From JAFASC01 sp034669505 (GTDB lineage: Bacteria; Pseudomonadota; Alphaproteobacteria; Rhizobiales; Beijerinckiaceae): DNA of 36,616 bases. Below, piece after piece: positions 6,452 to 13,902 of this stretch (its first letter is position 1; every line of letters begins with the position of its first letter). Below the pieces are notes generated by a model. That model had not been told where the DNA came from, did no database searches, and was given only the letters and a program-made list of their open reading frames with translations. Position numbers and translations under genes: made by a program. The stretch is taken from contig JAXDNJ010000010.1 in NCBI GenBank assembly GCA_034669505.1, forward strand, positions 1 through 36,616, read 5' to 3'.

Positions 6452-8355
6452 AGCGCGAGGCGATCCGCGTCGCCGGCGCTTCCGGCTTCTGGGGCGATTC
6501 GTCCATCGCCGTGCCGCAGCTCTTGCGCGCCGACAATCTCGACTACATCGTCTTCGATTATCTCGCCGAGATCACGATGTCGATCATGGCGCGCGCGCGC
6601 GCGAAGGATGCGTCCGCCGGGTATGCCACGGATTTCGTCGGCACGATCGCGCGGCATGCGCGGGCGATCAGCGAGCGCAGAATAAGAATCATCTCTAATG
6701 CCGGCGGGGTCAATCCGCGTTCCTGCGCCAGTGCCCTTGAGGCGAAACTCGCCGAAGCCGGCATCAAGATGAAAATCGCCATCGTGCTCGGCGATGATCT
6801 TTTGGACCGGGCGGATGAGTTCCGCAACGCTCGCACACGCGAAATGTTTTCCGGCGCAGAGATGCCGGCAAATCTGTGGAGCATGAACGCTTATCTCGGG
6901 GCCGGGCCGATCGCGGCCGCGCTCGATCAAGGTGCCAACATCGTTATCACCGGCCGCTGCGTCGATAGCGCGGTGACGCTCGGCGCCTGCATGCACGCGT
7001 TCGGCTGGCGCGTAGACGATTACGATCGTCTCGCCGCCGGCTCGCTCGCTGGCCACATCCTTGAGTGCGGCGCGCAGGCGACCGGCGGCCTGCATACGGA
7101 TTGGGAGAAGACAGGCGATTGGGCCGACATTGGTTATCCCATTGCCGATATTTCGCCGGACGGCAGCTTTGTCTTGTCGAAACCGGAGGACACGGGCGGG
7201 CTTGTGAACTTCGCAACGGTTGCCGAGCAGATGCTGTACGAGATCGGCGACCCGCGTGCCTACATCCTGCCGGATGTCACCTGCGATTTCTCGAACGTGC
7301 GTATCGATGAAATCGGCAGCGACCGCGTGCGTGTCGCGAACGCCAAGGGCTTGCCGCCGCCCGAGACATATAAAGTAAGCGCGACGCACCAAGACGGCTA
7401 TCGCGTTGGCGCGTATCTGACGATCGGCGGCATCGATGCGGCGCGCAAGGCCGAGAAGGTCGCCGACGCGGTGATTCGCCGCTGCGGCACGATTCTGAAG
7501 GCGACGAACGCCGCGCCGTACGCCGAGACCAGCGTCGAGGTGCTCGGCGCCGAGGCATCCTACGGCCCGCATTCGCGCGCGCGGGGCTCGCGCGAGGTCG
7601 TGCTGAAACTCGCCGGGAAACATGCGGAGCCGAAGCCGCTCGAGCTGATGGTGCGCGAACTCACCTCCTCCGGCACGTCGATGTCGCCGGGCATTACCGG
7701 CATGGGCGGCAATCGCGCCAAGGTGTCGCCGGTCGTGCGGCTGTTTTCGTGCCTGGTGCCGAAGGATGAAGTGCCGATCACGATCGAGATGGATGGGGTG
7801 CCACTCCCTCATGCTGAGGGGGCAAATTCTTTAATCGCAAAGTCGGGAACACCCGACTTTGCGAGCGCCGTCTCGAAGGGTGCGGCAGCTGCACGCGCTA
7901 GCGACGCACCCTTCGAGACGCGTGCTGCGCACGCTCCTCAGGGTGAGGAGAACGGTGCTTCGCAATCTCCTCAGGATGAGGGAGTTGTTGCGGCAGCCTC
8001 CCTTACCGTCCCCCTTATCGCGCTCGCCTGGGCACGCAGCGGCGACAAGGGGAATAATTCCAATGTCGGCGTGATCGCGCGCAAGCCGGAATACCTTCCG
8101 ATCATCCGCGCTGCTCTGACACCCAACGCTGTCGCGAACTATTTCGCCCACCATCTCCAAGGTGACGTCGAGCGCTTCGATCTCCCGGGCATCCGCGCAA
8201 TAAACTTCGTACTGCATGATGTGCTCGGCGGCGGTGGCATCGCGTCCTTGCGTAACGATCCGCAAGGCAAGGGCTTCGCGCAGATGCTGCTCGACTTTCC
8301 CATACCCGTCGATCAGAAGCTCGCGATCGAACTCGCGGCAAGGACAGACCCATGA
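6448..8355 (+). CDS. atuA: AtuA-like protein (DUF1446 plus AtuA C-terminal domain) with in-frame repeat insertion
   Basis: This 635-residue protein has an N-terminal DUF1446 domain (1 to about 450; RVAGASGFWGDS, DYLAEITM, ISNAGGVNPR, ITGRCVDSA, SATHQDGYR) and a C-terminal AtuA-type domain (about 520-630; LAWARSGDKGNNSNVGVIAR, NFVLHDVLGGGG). In Pseudomonas the atuA gene belongs to the geraniol/citronellol operon, but its biochemical role is not settled. Here it is coupled to the carboxylase alpha gene by a GTGA overlap; the start is GTG, with GGAGAG about 8 nt upstream. Residues 452-513, rich in Ala, Glu and Ser, are encoded by a 183-bp palindromic element (see 7803-7985). They fall in the interdomain linker and are probably not part of the ancestral protein. 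Confidence 0.85.
   Translation: MKREAIRVAGASGFWGDSSIAVPQLLRADNLDYIVFDYLAEITMSIMARARAKDASAGYATDFVGTIARHARAISERRIRIISNAGGVNPRSCASALEAKLAEAGIKMKIAIVLGDDLLDRADEFRNARTREMFSGAEMPANLWSMNAYLGAGPIAAALDQGANIVITGRCVDSAVTLGACMHAFGWRVDDYDRLAAGSLAGHILECGAQATGGLHTDWEKTGDWADIGYPIADISPDGSFVLSKPEDTGGLVNFATVAEQMLYEIGDPRAYILPDVTCDFSNVRIDEIGSDRVRVANAKGLPPPETYKVSATHQDGYRVGAYLTIGGIDAARKAEKVADAVIRRCGTILKATNAAPYAETSVEVLGAEASYGPHSRARGSREVVLKLAGKHAEPKPLELMVRELTSSGTSMSPGITGMGGNRAKVSPVVRLFSCLVPKDEVPITIEMDGVPLPHAEGANSLIAKSGTPDFASAVSKGAAAARASDAPFETRAAHAPQGEENGASQSPQDEGVVAAASLTVPLIALAWARSGDKGNNSNVGVIARKPEYLPIIRAALTPNAVANYFAHHLQGDVERFDLPGIRAINFVLHDVLGGGGIASLRNDPQGKGFAQMLLDFPIPVDQKLAIELAARTDP
7803..7985. repeat. 183-bp composite palindromic element inserted in frame in the atuA-like gene
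   Basis: The ends are inverted repeats ACTCCCTCATGCTGAGG (7803-7819) and, on the other strand at 7969-7985, ACTCCCTCATCCTGAGG, matching at 16 of 17 positions. Inside are a perfect 12-bp inverted repeat CGCAAAGTCGGG (7836-7847 with 7852-7863, 4-nt loop), a perfect 16-bp inverted repeat CGTCTCGAAGGGTGCG (7869-7884 with 7905-7920) and CTCCTCA (7934-7940 with 7944-7950). The length is exactly 61 codons and no stop occurs in the gene's frame. The TCTCGAAGG and CTCATCCTGAGGAG words resemble intergenic repeats I associate with Bradyrhizobium-type genomes, so this looks like a non-autonomous mobile repeat. I could not identify a target-site duplication. Confidence 0.85.
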
Positions 8356-9515
8356 TCTACACGGAACAGCACCGCGAGCTCATGCGCTCGGTGATGAAGT
8401 TCATCGAAGCGGAGATCAATCCGCATGCGGAGGAGTGGGAATCTGCCGGCATTTTTCCGGCGCACGAGGTCTTCAAGAAAATGGGTGAACAGGGCTTTCT
8501 CGGTATCAATAAACCCGAAAGATTCGGCGGCCTCGGTCTCGATTATTCCTACGAAGTCGCGTTCTGCGAGGCGCTTGGCGGCAATAAATGCGCCGGCGTC
8601 GCGATGGGTATCGGCGTGCAGACGGACATGGCGACACCGGCTTTGACGCGCTACGGCTCGGACGAACTGCGCGAAGAATTTCTGCGCCCGTCGATCTCAG
8701 GCGATTATGTCGCCTGCCTCGGCGTCTCGGAAGCGGGCGCCGGCTCCGACGTTGCTTCGATCAAGACCATGGCGCGCAAGGACGGCGGCGATTACGTCAT
8801 CAATGGCGGCAAGATGTGGACGACGAACGGCACGCAGGCCGATTGGATGTGCCTGCTCGCCAATACCAGCGACGGCCCGGTCCATCGCAACAAATCGCTG
8901 ATTTGCCTGCCGATGAAGAGGAAGGGCGTGGAGATTGCACGCAAGCTCGACAAGCTCGGCATGCGCGCCTCCGATACCGCGCAAATCTATTTCGACGACG
9001 TGCGCGTGCCGCAACGCTACCGCATCGGCGAAGAGGGAATGGGCTTCATCTATCAGATGCAGCAGTTCCAGGAGGAGCGCATCTGGGCGGCGGCCGGCCA
9101 TCTCATCGGCATGGAACGAGCGATCCAGATGACGATCGACTATACCGCCGGGCGCATGGCGTTCGGCAGGCCGATCATCGACAATCAGGTCGTGCACTTC
9201 AAATTCGCCGAGCTGCAGACGAAGATCGAGCTTCTGCGCTCGCTCGTATATCGCGCCGTGCAGGATTACATGAACGGGCAGGATATGACGCAGCTTGCCT
9301 CGATGGCGAAACTGACCGCCGGCCGGCTGATCCGCGAAGTCAACGATTCCTGCCTGCAATATTGGGGCGGCATGGGGTTCATGAACGAGAGCGAAATTTC
9401 GCGCATGTATCGCGACGGACGGCTGAGCTCGATCGGCGGCGGTGCCGACGAGGTGATGCTGACGATCATTGCCAAGGGCATGGGCATCCTGCCGGGGCAG
9501 CGTACGAACCATTGA
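8352..9515 (+). CDS. Acyl-CoA dehydrogenase, isovaleryl/citronellyl-CoA dehydrogenase-like
   Basis: This 387-residue flavoprotein probably introduces the 2,3-double bond into a branched acyl-CoA, like AtuD (citronellyl-CoA dehydrogenase) in the atu pathway. Visible are LGVSEAGAGSDVASIKTMA (123-141), GGKMWTTNGTQADW (152-165), RMAFGRPIIDNQVVHFK and the FAD-binding QYWGGMGFMNES. The MCAD catalytic Glu position is Gly (SIGGGADEV). Glu242 in QEERIW sits where isovaleryl-CoA dehydrogenase has its base. The start codon overlaps the atuA-like stop (ATGA), so this is the last gene of the tightly coupled operon. A palindromic repeat begins five bases after its stop. Confidence 0.92.
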   Translation: MIYTEQHRELMRSVMKFIEAEINPHAEEWESAGIFPAHEVFKKMGEQGFLGINKPERFGGLGLDYSYEVAFCEALGGNKCAGVAMGIGVQTDMATPALTRYGSDELREEFLRPSISGDYVACLGVSEAGAGSDVASIKTMARKDGGDYVINGGKMWTTNGTQADWMCLLANTSDGPVHRNKSLICLPMKRKGVEIARKLDKLGMRASDTAQIYFDDVRVPQRYRIGEEGMGFIYQMQQFQEERIWAAAGHLIGMERAIQMTIDYTAGRMAFGRPIIDNQVVHFKFAELQTKIELLRSLVYRAVQDYMNGQDMTQLASMAKLTAGRLIREVNDSCLQYWGGMGFMNESEISRMYRDGRLSSIGGGADEVMLTIIAKGMGILPGQRTNH

Positions 9516-9519
9516 GACT

Positions 9520-9607
9520 GTCATTTCCCGCGAAAGCGGAAATCCAGGACAGCGCATCCCGGTAAGACTGGATTTCCCGCTCGCTCCTGCGGAGCGTCGG
9601 GAACGAC
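9520..9607. repeat. REP-like intergenic palindromic repeat between dehydrogenase and P450 genes
   Basis: The segment contains the hairpin CCGC-GAAA-GCGG (9528-9539), a perfect 10-bp inverted repeat GGAAATCCAG (9538-9547) with CTGGATTTCC (9568-9577), and the hairpin CGCTCC (9582-9587) with GGAGCG (9591-9596). Its outer ends, GTCATTTCCCG and the complement of CGGGAACGAC, are imperfectly inverted. The 'GTCATTCCCGCGAAAGCGGGAATCCAG' word type is a common interspersed repeat in many proteobacteria. It separates the atu-like operon from the P450 operon and may limit read-through or stabilise the upstream mRNA end. Confidence 0.7.
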
Positions 9608-9612
9608 GCACG

Positions 9613-9641
9613 TTGACTCCACCACCCGGCGTGCGAATCTT
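9613..9641 (+). promoter_or_regulatory. Possible promoter for the P450 operon
   Basis: TTGACT (9613-9618), a 17-nt spacer and AATCTT (9636-9641) lie between the palindromic repeat and the P450 start. The -35 box is strong and the -10 box poor (3 of 6). If used, the P450-transporter-ThDP enzyme-binding protein genes would form an operon of their own. Confidence 0.3.
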
Positions 9642-9669
9642 CCGCCAAACACAGCACCAGGGTGGGAAC

Positions 9670-10890
9670 ATGCCGCAAGCCGCCGCCGCGAGCCGCACGC
9701 AGGATGTGCCGACATTCGATTTCGATCCGTTCAGCCGCGCATTCTTCGATAACCCCTATCCCGCGCATGAGGCGATGCGCGAAGCCGGGCCAATCGTCTG
9801 GATCCCGCGCTACAAACTCTGGGCAATGGCGCGGCATGACGAGGTGCATGGCGCGCTCAACGATTGGCAGACCTATTGCTCCTCGCGCGGCGCTGGCCTC
9901 AGCGATTTCGCCAAGGAGAAGCCGTGGCGTCCGCCAAGCATTATTCTCGAAGTCGACCCACCATATCACACTAAAACGCGCACAGTGCTCGCGCGCATTC
10001 TCTCGCCCGGCACGATGAAGCGGCTACGCGAGACGTTTGCGGCGGAGGCGGAGCGGCTCGTCGACGCATTGGTGGCGCGCGGGCGCTTCGATGCGGTCAA
10101 GGATCTCGCGGAGGTCTATCCGCTCAAAGTCTTTCCCGATGTGATCGGCATTCCGGTCGAGGGTCGCGAATATCTCTTGCCTTACGGCAACATGGTGTTC
10201 ACCGGGTTCGGTCCGCGCAACGATCTCTTCGAAGAAGCGATGAGCGATGCGGAACGCGTGCGCAACGGGATCATGAAGCTCTGTGCGCGCGAGTCGCTGC
10301 GGCCGGACGGGCTTGGCGCGGAGATTTTCGTCGCAGCCGATCGTGGCGATATCACGCATGAGGAAGCGCCGATGCTGATGCGATCCTTCCTTTCAGCGGG
10401 GGTCGACACGACGGTGAACGGCCTCGCCGCGGTGATGGACTGCCTCGCCCGCTTCCCCGACGAATGGCGGCTTTTGCGCGACGACCCGAGCATCGCGCGC
10501 AACGCGTTCGAGGAAATGCTGCGGCTGGAATCCCCGGTACAGACCTTCTTCCGCACGACCACGCGCGATGTCGATGTCGGTGGCGTGTCGATCGGGGAGG
10601 GCGAGAAGGTGTTGCTCTTTCTCGCCGCCGCGAATCGCGATCCGCGGCGCTGGCAAGAACCGGACAAGTTCGACATAAAGCGTCGCGTCGCGGGTCATGT
10701 CGCGCTGGGCAGCGGCATTCACGGCTGCGTCGGCCAGTCTGTCGCCCGGCTTGAAGGCGAGCTCATCCTCACCGCGCTGGCAAAGCGCGCCGAGTCGATC
10801 GAAATCGTCGGCGAGCCGAAGCGGCGCTATAACAATACGCTGCGCGGGTTGGCGAGCTTGCCGGTCGAAGTGCGGGCCAAGCGACATTAG
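9670..10890 (+). CDS. Cytochrome P450, CYP199-like (para-substituted benzoate oxidising family)
   Basis: This soluble class I bacterial P450 has 406 residues. I-helix AGVDTT is at 243-248, the ExxR pair at Glu282-Arg285 and the heme loop LGSGIHGCVG (346-355) has Cys353 as ligand. Much of it resembles CYP199A2/A4 of Rhodopseudomonas palustris as I recall them: SSRGxGLSDF, KEKPWRPPS, FEExxRxESPVQTFFRTTTR and NNTLRGLxSLPV. The residues that bind the benzoate carboxylate in CYP199A4 appear conserved (Arg87, Ser90, Arg238, Ser239), so an aromatic carboxylate substrate is likely. The conserved heme-loop Phe is Leu346. No ferredoxin or ferredoxin reductase gene is nearby. The start at 9670 follows GGTGGGA at a proper distance. 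Confidence 0.9.
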   Translation: MPQAAAASRTQDVPTFDFDPFSRAFFDNPYPAHEAMREAGPIVWIPRYKLWAMARHDEVHGALNDWQTYCSSRGAGLSDFAKEKPWRPPSIILEVDPPYHTKTRTVLARILSPGTMKRLRETFAAEAERLVDALVARGRFDAVKDLAEVYPLKVFPDVIGIPVEGREYLLPYGNMVFTGFGPRNDLFEEAMSDAERVRNGIMKLCARESLRPDGLGAEIFVAADRGDITHEEAPMLMRSFLSAGVDTTVNGLAAVMDCLARFPDEWRLLRDDPSIARNAFEEMLRLESPVQTFFRTTTRDVDVGGVSIGEGEKVLLFLAAANRDPRRWQEPDKFDIKRRVAGHVALGSGIHGCVGQSVARLEGELILTALAKRAESIEIVGEPKRRYNNTLRGLASLPVEVRAKRH

Positions 10891-10912
10891 CGTTCAGAGC
10901 AGTAGAATCCGC

Positions 10913-12268
10913 GTGGCGGCGGGGGAGCGCGACTTCCTCGGCCATCCGCGCGGGCTGTCGTTTCTCTTCGCCACGGAGATGTGGGAGCGCTTCTCCTATT
11001 ACGGGATGCGCGCGCTGCTCGTCCTCTACATGACGAAGTACCTGCTACTGAACGGCCGCGCCGACAATGTCGCCGGACTCGGCGCGCTGCGGCGTGCGTT
11101 GGAAGCGGTGTTCGGCCCGCTCGAGATCCAGCCGTTTTCGTCGCAGATTTATGGCCTCTACACGGCGCTGGTTTATCTCACGCCGATTTTCGGCGGCCTG
11201 CTTGCCGATCGCCTGCTCGGGCGCCGCCGCACGATCATGCTCGGCGCGGCGATCATGGCGATCGGCCACTTCATGATGGCATTCGAGACTCTGCTCTTGC
11301 TGGCATTGTTGTTCCTCATCATCGGCAACGGCGCGTTCAAGCCCAATATTTCCGTGCAGGTCGGCGATCTCTACGCGCCGGACGATCCGCGCCGCGATCG
11401 CGCGTTCTCGATTTTTTATGTCGGCATCAATCTCGGCGCGTTCCTGGCGCCGCTTGTCTGCGGCACGCTCGGCGAGGAGGCCGGCTGGCACTATGGTTTC
11501 GCTGCCGCAGGCCTCGGCATGACGATCGGGCTCGTCACTTATATTGCCGCGGCGCCGCATCTGCCGCCCGCCGATCCGCCGCGCACCGGCAGGGTTGCGG
11601 CGCTTGCGCCCGGTGAAAGACGCAAGCTGATCGCGCTTGCGACGTTATTCGTACCGGTCACGCTGTTCTGGGCCGTCTACGAGCAGCAGGGCAACACGAT
11701 CGCGCTTTGGGCCGACGATTTCACCGATCGCACGCTTGCATTCGCAAACTACGAAATCCCGACAACATGGTTTCAAGCGTTCAATCCGCTGATGATCTTT
11801 GCTTTCACGCCGCCGCTGCTGGCGTTGTGGGCGCGTCAAAGCAGACGAGGTCGCGAGCCCTCGACGGTCACCAAAATGGCGATCGGCTGCCTCGGTCTTG
11901 GGCTCGCGAATGCGATCCTCGTCGCGGCCGCGTGGTACGCGGGCGCTGGCAAAGCGAGTTGGCTCTGGCTGTTCGTCTATTTCATCGTGCTGACGATCGG
12001 GGAGCTCTATATTTCGCCGATCGGTCTTTCGCTCGTCTCCCAGGTCGCGCCGGCGCGCTTTCTCTCGGTGACGATGGGCGCCTGGCTCGCGACGAGCTTC
12101 GTCGGCAATTTCGGCGCCGGCTGGCTCGGCAGCCTTTGGAGCGGCATGGACAAAGCACATTTCTTCGCGTTGATGAGCGCGATTGCATTTGCCGCGAGCG
12201 CGGCGATCTTCGCTTTGCGCAGGCCGCTCGAACCCGTACTTCGCACCGATAAGGCCGCCGTACCATGA
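10913..12268 (+). CDS. POT/PTR-family proton-coupled (peptide) transporter
   Basis: This 451-residue inner-membrane protein of the major facilitator superfamily has the POT signature ExxERFxYYG (TEMWERFSYYG, residues 21-31), the RRRTIMLG loop after an early helix and the PTR2 motif FYVGINLGAF. About twelve hydrophobic segments can be traced. Family members import di- and tripeptides, and some carry other small anionic substrates, driven by protons. Here the P450 and ThDP-enzyme neighbours suggest uptake of a pathway substrate, though that is inference. The start is taken as GTG at 10913, 22 nt after the P450 stop. It puts FLGHPRGLS near the N-terminus, as usual for the family; the Shine-Dalgarno is weak. 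Its end overlaps the next gene by 4 nt. Confidence 0.88.
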   Translation: MAAGERDFLGHPRGLSFLFATEMWERFSYYGMRALLVLYMTKYLLLNGRADNVAGLGALRRALEAVFGPLEIQPFSSQIYGLYTALVYLTPIFGGLLADRLLGRRRTIMLGAAIMAIGHFMMAFETLLLLALLFLIIGNGAFKPNISVQVGDLYAPDDPRRDRAFSIFYVGINLGAFLAPLVCGTLGEEAGWHYGFAAAGLGMTIGLVTYIAAAPHLPPADPPRTGRVAALAPGERRKLIALATLFVPVTLFWAVYEQQGNTIALWADDFTDRTLAFANYEIPTTWFQAFNPLMIFAFTPPLLALWARQSRRGREPSTVTKMAIGCLGLGLANAILVAAAWYAGAGKASWLWLFVYFIVLTIGELYISPIGLSLVSQVAPARFLSVTMGAWLATSFVGNFGAGWLGSLWSGMDKAHFFALMSAIAFAASAAIFALRRPLEPVLRTDKAAVP

Positions 12269-13902
12269 TCCGCGGCGCCGATATCGTCGCGCGGACGCTC
12301 GAGCGCGCCGGAATCACCAACATCTTCACGCTCTCCGGCAATCACATCATGCCGATTTTCGACGCGGCGATCGGCACACGCCTGCGGCTCATTCACGTGC
12401 GTCACGAAGCGGCGGCCGTCCACATGGCGGACGCTTGGGGCCGCCTCTCGGGTAAACCCGGGGTCGCCCTCGTCACGGGCGGGCAGGGCCACACCAATGC
12501 CGTCGCCGCGCTCGCGACCGCGCAGGCGGCGGAATCGCCGCTCGTCCTTCTCTCCGGGCATGCTGCTACGGACGAGATCGGCCGCGGCGCGTTCCAGGAA
12601 TTGCAGCAGGCGGCGATCGCGGCACCTTTATGCAAGGCATCTTGGACGGCGGCGACCGCGGAGGGGCTTGGCCACGACATTGCGCGGGCCGTGCGTCTCG
12701 CGGGCGAGGGACGGCCAGGTCCGGTGCATGTGAGTCTGCCCTTCGATCTCCTTGAGGCGAAGGCGGAAGATGAGCGGACGCTGTCGCCCGGTGAGCAAGA
12801 TTTCTTGCCACAGCAGACGCCGCTCGCCGCACGCGATGCCGAGACGATCATCGCTTCGTTGGGGCGCGCCGAGCGGCCGATCATCCTCGCGGGTCCGGCC
12901 ATGGCCGATCGCGAGAGTCGCACATCGCTGCGGATGCTCGCCGACACGACGCGTGTGCCGGCGGTCGTGATGGAAAGCCCGCGCGGCATCAACGATCCGA
13001 GCCTCGGCGCTTTTGCCGAGGTGTTGCGCGAGGCCGATCTCATCATGCTTCTCGGCAAGGCGCATGATTTCACCTTGCGCTTTGCCGACCCGCCCTTTGT
13101 CGATCCAAAATGCCGCTTCATCGCGGTCGATCCAGATCCCGCCATGGTCGATCGCGTACGGCGCGAGAAAGGTGGGCGGCTTGTGCTCGGGGCGATCGCC
13201 GACACGCGCGCGACCGTGCAATTGCTTGCGGAAAAGGCGAGCGGAAGCGATCGTAGCCCCGAATGGTTCGGCCATGTGAAGGCCGCGCTCGCTTATCGCC
13301 CCGGGGAATGGAACGAGCCGCGTCCGCGCGGTGGCAAGATTCATCCGATCGATCTCTGCCGCGCCATTCAGCCGTTCCTCGCACGTGATCCCGAAGCTGT
13401 CTTCATCTCGGATGGGGGCGAGATCGGGCAATGGGCGCAGAGTCTTCTCAGCACGCCGCGTCGCCTCATCAATGGAGTCGGCGGTTCGATCGGGTCGGCC
13501 ATTCCGTTCGTGCTTGCTGCCCGCGTCTTCGCGCCTCGTGCGCCGGTTATCGCGGTCATGGGCGATGGCACGTTCGGTTTTCATATGGCGGAATTCGACA
13601 CGGCGGTGCGCCACAATCTGCCCTTTGTTGCAATCATCGGCAACGATGCGACCTGGAACGCGGAATATCAGATTCAGCTGCGAACCTATGGCGCCGCGCG
13701 GGCGCATGGCTGCGAGCTTCTGCCGTCGCGCTATGAGAGGGTGGTCGAGGCGCTCGGCGGACACGGTGAGTTCGTGGAGCAAGTGGAAGAGTTGACGCCG
13801 GCGCTCGAACGCGCACTTGCCAGCGGCAAGCCGGCTTGCGTCAATGTCGTGATCGAGCGCGTCGCGGCGCCGGTGATCAGGCGAGCGGAGAAGCAATCAT
13901 GA
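12265..13902 (+). CDS. Thiamine diphosphate-dependent enzyme (acetolactate synthase / 2-hydroxyacyl-CoA lyase-like)
   Basis: This 545-residue enzyme has the three-domain layout of the pyruvate oxidase/decarboxylase family. The N-terminal Pyr domain has the catalytic Glu48 in HVRHEAAAVHMADAWGR, the central domain spans about 190-330, and the C-terminal PP domain has the ThDP/Mg motif GDGTFGF (433-439) ending in IIGND (Asn460). It lacks a clear FAD or regulatory feature that would mark a true acetolactate synthase. Members cleave or form C-C bonds next to a carbonyl: 2-hydroxyacyl-CoA lyase, oxalyl-CoA decarboxylase, benzoylformate decarboxylase and others. The substrate cannot be assigned. ATGA overlaps join it to the transporter before and the binding protein after, so it belongs to the P450 operon. 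Confidence 0.85.
   Translation: MIRGADIVARTLERAGITNIFTLSGNHIMPIFDAAIGTRLRLIHVRHEAAAVHMADAWGRLSGKPGVALVTGGQGHTNAVAALATAQAAESPLVLLSGHAATDEIGRGAFQELQQAAIAAPLCKASWTAATAEGLGHDIARAVRLAGEGRPGPVHVSLPFDLLEAKAEDERTLSPGEQDFLPQQTPLAARDAETIIASLGRAERPIILAGPAMADRESRTSLRMLADTTRVPAVVMESPRGINDPSLGAFAEVLREADLIMLLGKAHDFTLRFADPPFVDPKCRFIAVDPDPAMVDRVRREKGGRLVLGAIADTRATVQLLAEKASGSDRSPEWFGHVKAALAYRPGEWNEPRPRGGKIHPIDLCRAIQPFLARDPEAVFISDGGEIGQWAQSLLSTPRRLINGVGGSIGSAIPFVLAARVFAPRAPVIAVMGDGTFGFHMAEFDTAVRHNLPFVAIIGNDATWNAEYQIQLRTYGAARAHGCELLPSRYERVVEALGGHGEFVEQVEELTPALERALASGKPACVNVVIERVAAPVIRRAEKQS

Noticed and set aside
6088..7812. Long leftward open frame opposite the carboxylase alpha and atuA-like genes
   Set aside because: It is antisense to two clearly recognised genes, is Arg/His/Ala-rich and has no family resemblance. 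Such shadow frames are common in GC-rich DNA.
7803..7985. CRISPR-like or tandem repeat array inside the atuA-like gene
   Set aside because: The repeats are inverted pairs of different sequence, not regularly spaced direct repeats.
12628..13896. Leftward 422-codon open frame opposite the ThDP enzyme gene
   Set aside because: Shadow of a well-supported gene; composition is typical of antisense translation and no motif is visible.
12265..13902. Calling the ThDP enzyme acetolactate synthase (ilvB)
   Set aside because: No regulatory subunit gene follows, the operon context is catabolic, and family motifs fit several ThDP lyases and decarboxylases equally.
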